NCBI RefSeq assembly: GCF_000185145.2
Contig: NZ_GL833119.1
Location: 744,001-808,000, forward strand
Origin: Hoylesella oralis ATCC 33269
GTDB lineage: Bacteria > Bacteroidota > Bacteroidia > Bacteroidales > Bacteroidaceae
Direction: 5' to 3'
DNA: 64,000 nt
The position numbers and the translations under genes are program-made. Below the pieces are notes generated by a model that worked only from the letters and a program-made list of their open reading frames with translations, was not told where the DNA came from and made no database searches. Position 1 is the first letter of the stretch. Each line of letters begins with the position of its first letter. Below are positions 63,011 through 64,000 of this stretch, one piece after another.

Positions 63011-64000
63011 ATGATACTGAAATATCTCATACAGAAAGAGTTTATACAGTTCAGGCGCAATGCCTTTCTGCCGAAACTCGTACTCATATATCCGATAGTA
63101 ATCATGTGTGTGATGCCTTGGGTGATGAATATGGAGGTGAAGAATATCCGCGTAACGGTGGTAGACAATGATCATTCCACCTTTTCGAGGCGCCTTTTGC
63201 ACGATATAGAATACAGCAATTACTTCCTTTTCAACGGGCAGAAAGGGACGTACGACGAAGGTTTGGAAGACATAGAAAGCGGCGATGCCGACATCGTTAC
63301 CGTGATACCGAAAGATTATGAGCGCAATATTGTTGCCAAGCGTAGTGCACCTGTGCTCATTGCAGCTAACGCCGTGAACGGAACCAAGGGCGCCATAGGT
63401 GCTTCGTACATGACGAGTATCGTAAGTACAACGCAAAATACGAACATCGGAGCGTTGGAAAAGAAGATTTCGACACTAAATCTATATAATAAGAAATTAG
63501 ACTATAAAGTGTTTATGATACCTGCCTTGATGGGTATTGTACTGATGTTAATGTGCGGATTTCTGCCGGCTTTGAATATTGTAGGCGAGAAAGAAGCGGG
63601 CACTATCGAGCAGATAAACGTGACGCCCGTGAGCAAATGGACGTTTATACTGTCGAAACTCATACCTTATTGGATCATCGGAGTGTTTGTAATGACGGCA
63701 TGTATCGTGCTTTCATGGGCTGTTTACGGCATTACATGCGAGGGGCATCTGTTCTGGATATACCTCCTGTCGATCTTATTTGCACTTATATTCAGTGCAA
63801 TCGGGCTCGTTATCTCTAATTACAGTAACAACATGCAACAGGCAATGTTCGTTATGTGGTTCATAGTTGTCTGCCTTATGCTGCTTAGCGGGCTGTATAC
63901 ACCTGTAAGGAGCATGCCCGACTGGGCTCAGACCATCACGATTGTGAACCCGATGCATTATTTTATCGACGGCATGCGTACTGTCTTCGTGCGCGGAGGC
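63011..64000 (+). CDS. ABC-2 type permease (YbhR-like), runs off the window
   Basis: ATG 63011 follows the previous stop directly (TAGATG). The frame is open to the window end, 330 codons (MILKYLIQKEFIQFRRNAF at the start), so 30-45 residues are missing. Same layout as its neighbour: first helix at about 24-40, periplasmic domain, then helices from about 170; the motif VGEKEAGTIEQINVTPVSKW is the ABC-2 signature. Second half of the exporter; cargo is unknown (YbhFSR-type pumps export drugs and cations). Confidence 0.93.
   Translation, partial: MILKYLIQKEFIQFRRNAFLPKLVLIYPIVIMCVMPWVMNMEVKNIRVTVVDNDHSTFSRRLLHDIEYSNYFLFNGQKGTYDEGLEDIESGDADIVTVIPKDYERNIVAKRSAPVLIAANAVNGTKGAIGASYMTSIVSTTQNTNIGALEKKISTLNLYNKKLDYKVFMIPALMGIVLMLMCGFLPALNIVGEKEAGTIEQINVTPVSKWTFILSKLIPYWIIGVFVMTACIVLSWAVYGITCEGHLFWIYLLSILFALIFSAIGLVISNYSNNMQQAMFVMWFIVVCLMLLSGLYTPVRSMPDWAQTITIVNPMHYFIDGMRTVFVRGG

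Noticed and set aside
1..64000. tRNA, rRNA or riboswitch genes
   Set aside because: The gene-free stretches were read for tRNA-like TTCGANTC arms and conserved riboswitch cores and none was convincing; a covariance-model scan (tRNAscan-SE, Rfam) would settle it.

Overview
The window is chromosomal DNA from a member of the Bacteroidales (a Bacteroides/Prevotella-type organism; genus not resolved). Evidence: a SusC/SusD-type operon, GLPGLI-family and CarboxypepD_reg-type TonB receptor genes, glycine-lipid synthesis genes (glsAB), and about 20 start-proximal matches to the Bacteroidetes -7 promoter element TAnnTTTG. No rRNA, tRNA, CRISPR array or transposase gene was seen.

Layout. 1-11.9 kb (minus strand): the division/cell-wall (dcw) cluster mraZ-rsmH-ftsL-ftsI-murE-mraY-murD-ftsW-murG-murC, with many start/stop overlaps, an upstream MraZ-box-like operator and an internal promoter before murG; murF is not here but alone at 40.6-41.9 kb. 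12.4-16.3 kb: glsA, glsB and an exported GH2 glycosidase. 16.3-21.0 kb: a membrane-bound winged-helix regulator that looks like a histidine kinase whose catalytic half was replaced by a DNA-binding domain, divergent from a GLPGLI protein plus TonB-dependent receptor pair. 21.1-26.2 kb: a very AT-rich 5.1-kb island between two ~258-bp direct repeats made of the receptor 3' end and the dgt 3' end. It encodes a 54-residue double-glycine-leader peptide, a C39 peptidase/ABC exporter, a thioredoxin-like protein and two unknown envelope proteins. This is the most likely new system in the window: a peptide (bacteriocin- or signal-like) production cassette brought in by homologous recombination. 26.3-32.5 kb: dgt, and the dut-TPR-DUF4292-EnvC operon. 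32.9-41.9 kb: an M20 hydrolase, an acyl-CoA synthetase, prfB (without the programmed frameshift), a tiny membrane protein, a CYTH protein, an SNF symporter, a helix-hairpin-helix protein and murF. 42.2-48.2 kb: a four-gene SusCD operon with two accessory lipoproteins. 48.6-56.7 kb: folP-cdaA, a DUF2156/GNAT fusion, pta-ackA, lpxH, a MIP18-family Fe-S protein and a ZIP transporter. 57.2-64.0 kb: an AraC regulator divergent from a TolC-HlyD-ABC-permease-permease efflux operon; the intergenic region carries a composite direct repeat spaced by 74 bp, likely the regulator's operators. The last permease runs off the window.

How they work together: nucleotide-pool hygiene genes (dgt, dut) sit side by side but divergent; cell-wall synthesis, EnvC-type amidase control and lipid genes form the envelope core; the accessory layer is made of the two TonB/Sus import systems, the efflux operon with its own regulator, and the acquired peptide-export island. 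All identifications rest on reading of motifs, lengths and gene order; no database search was run.
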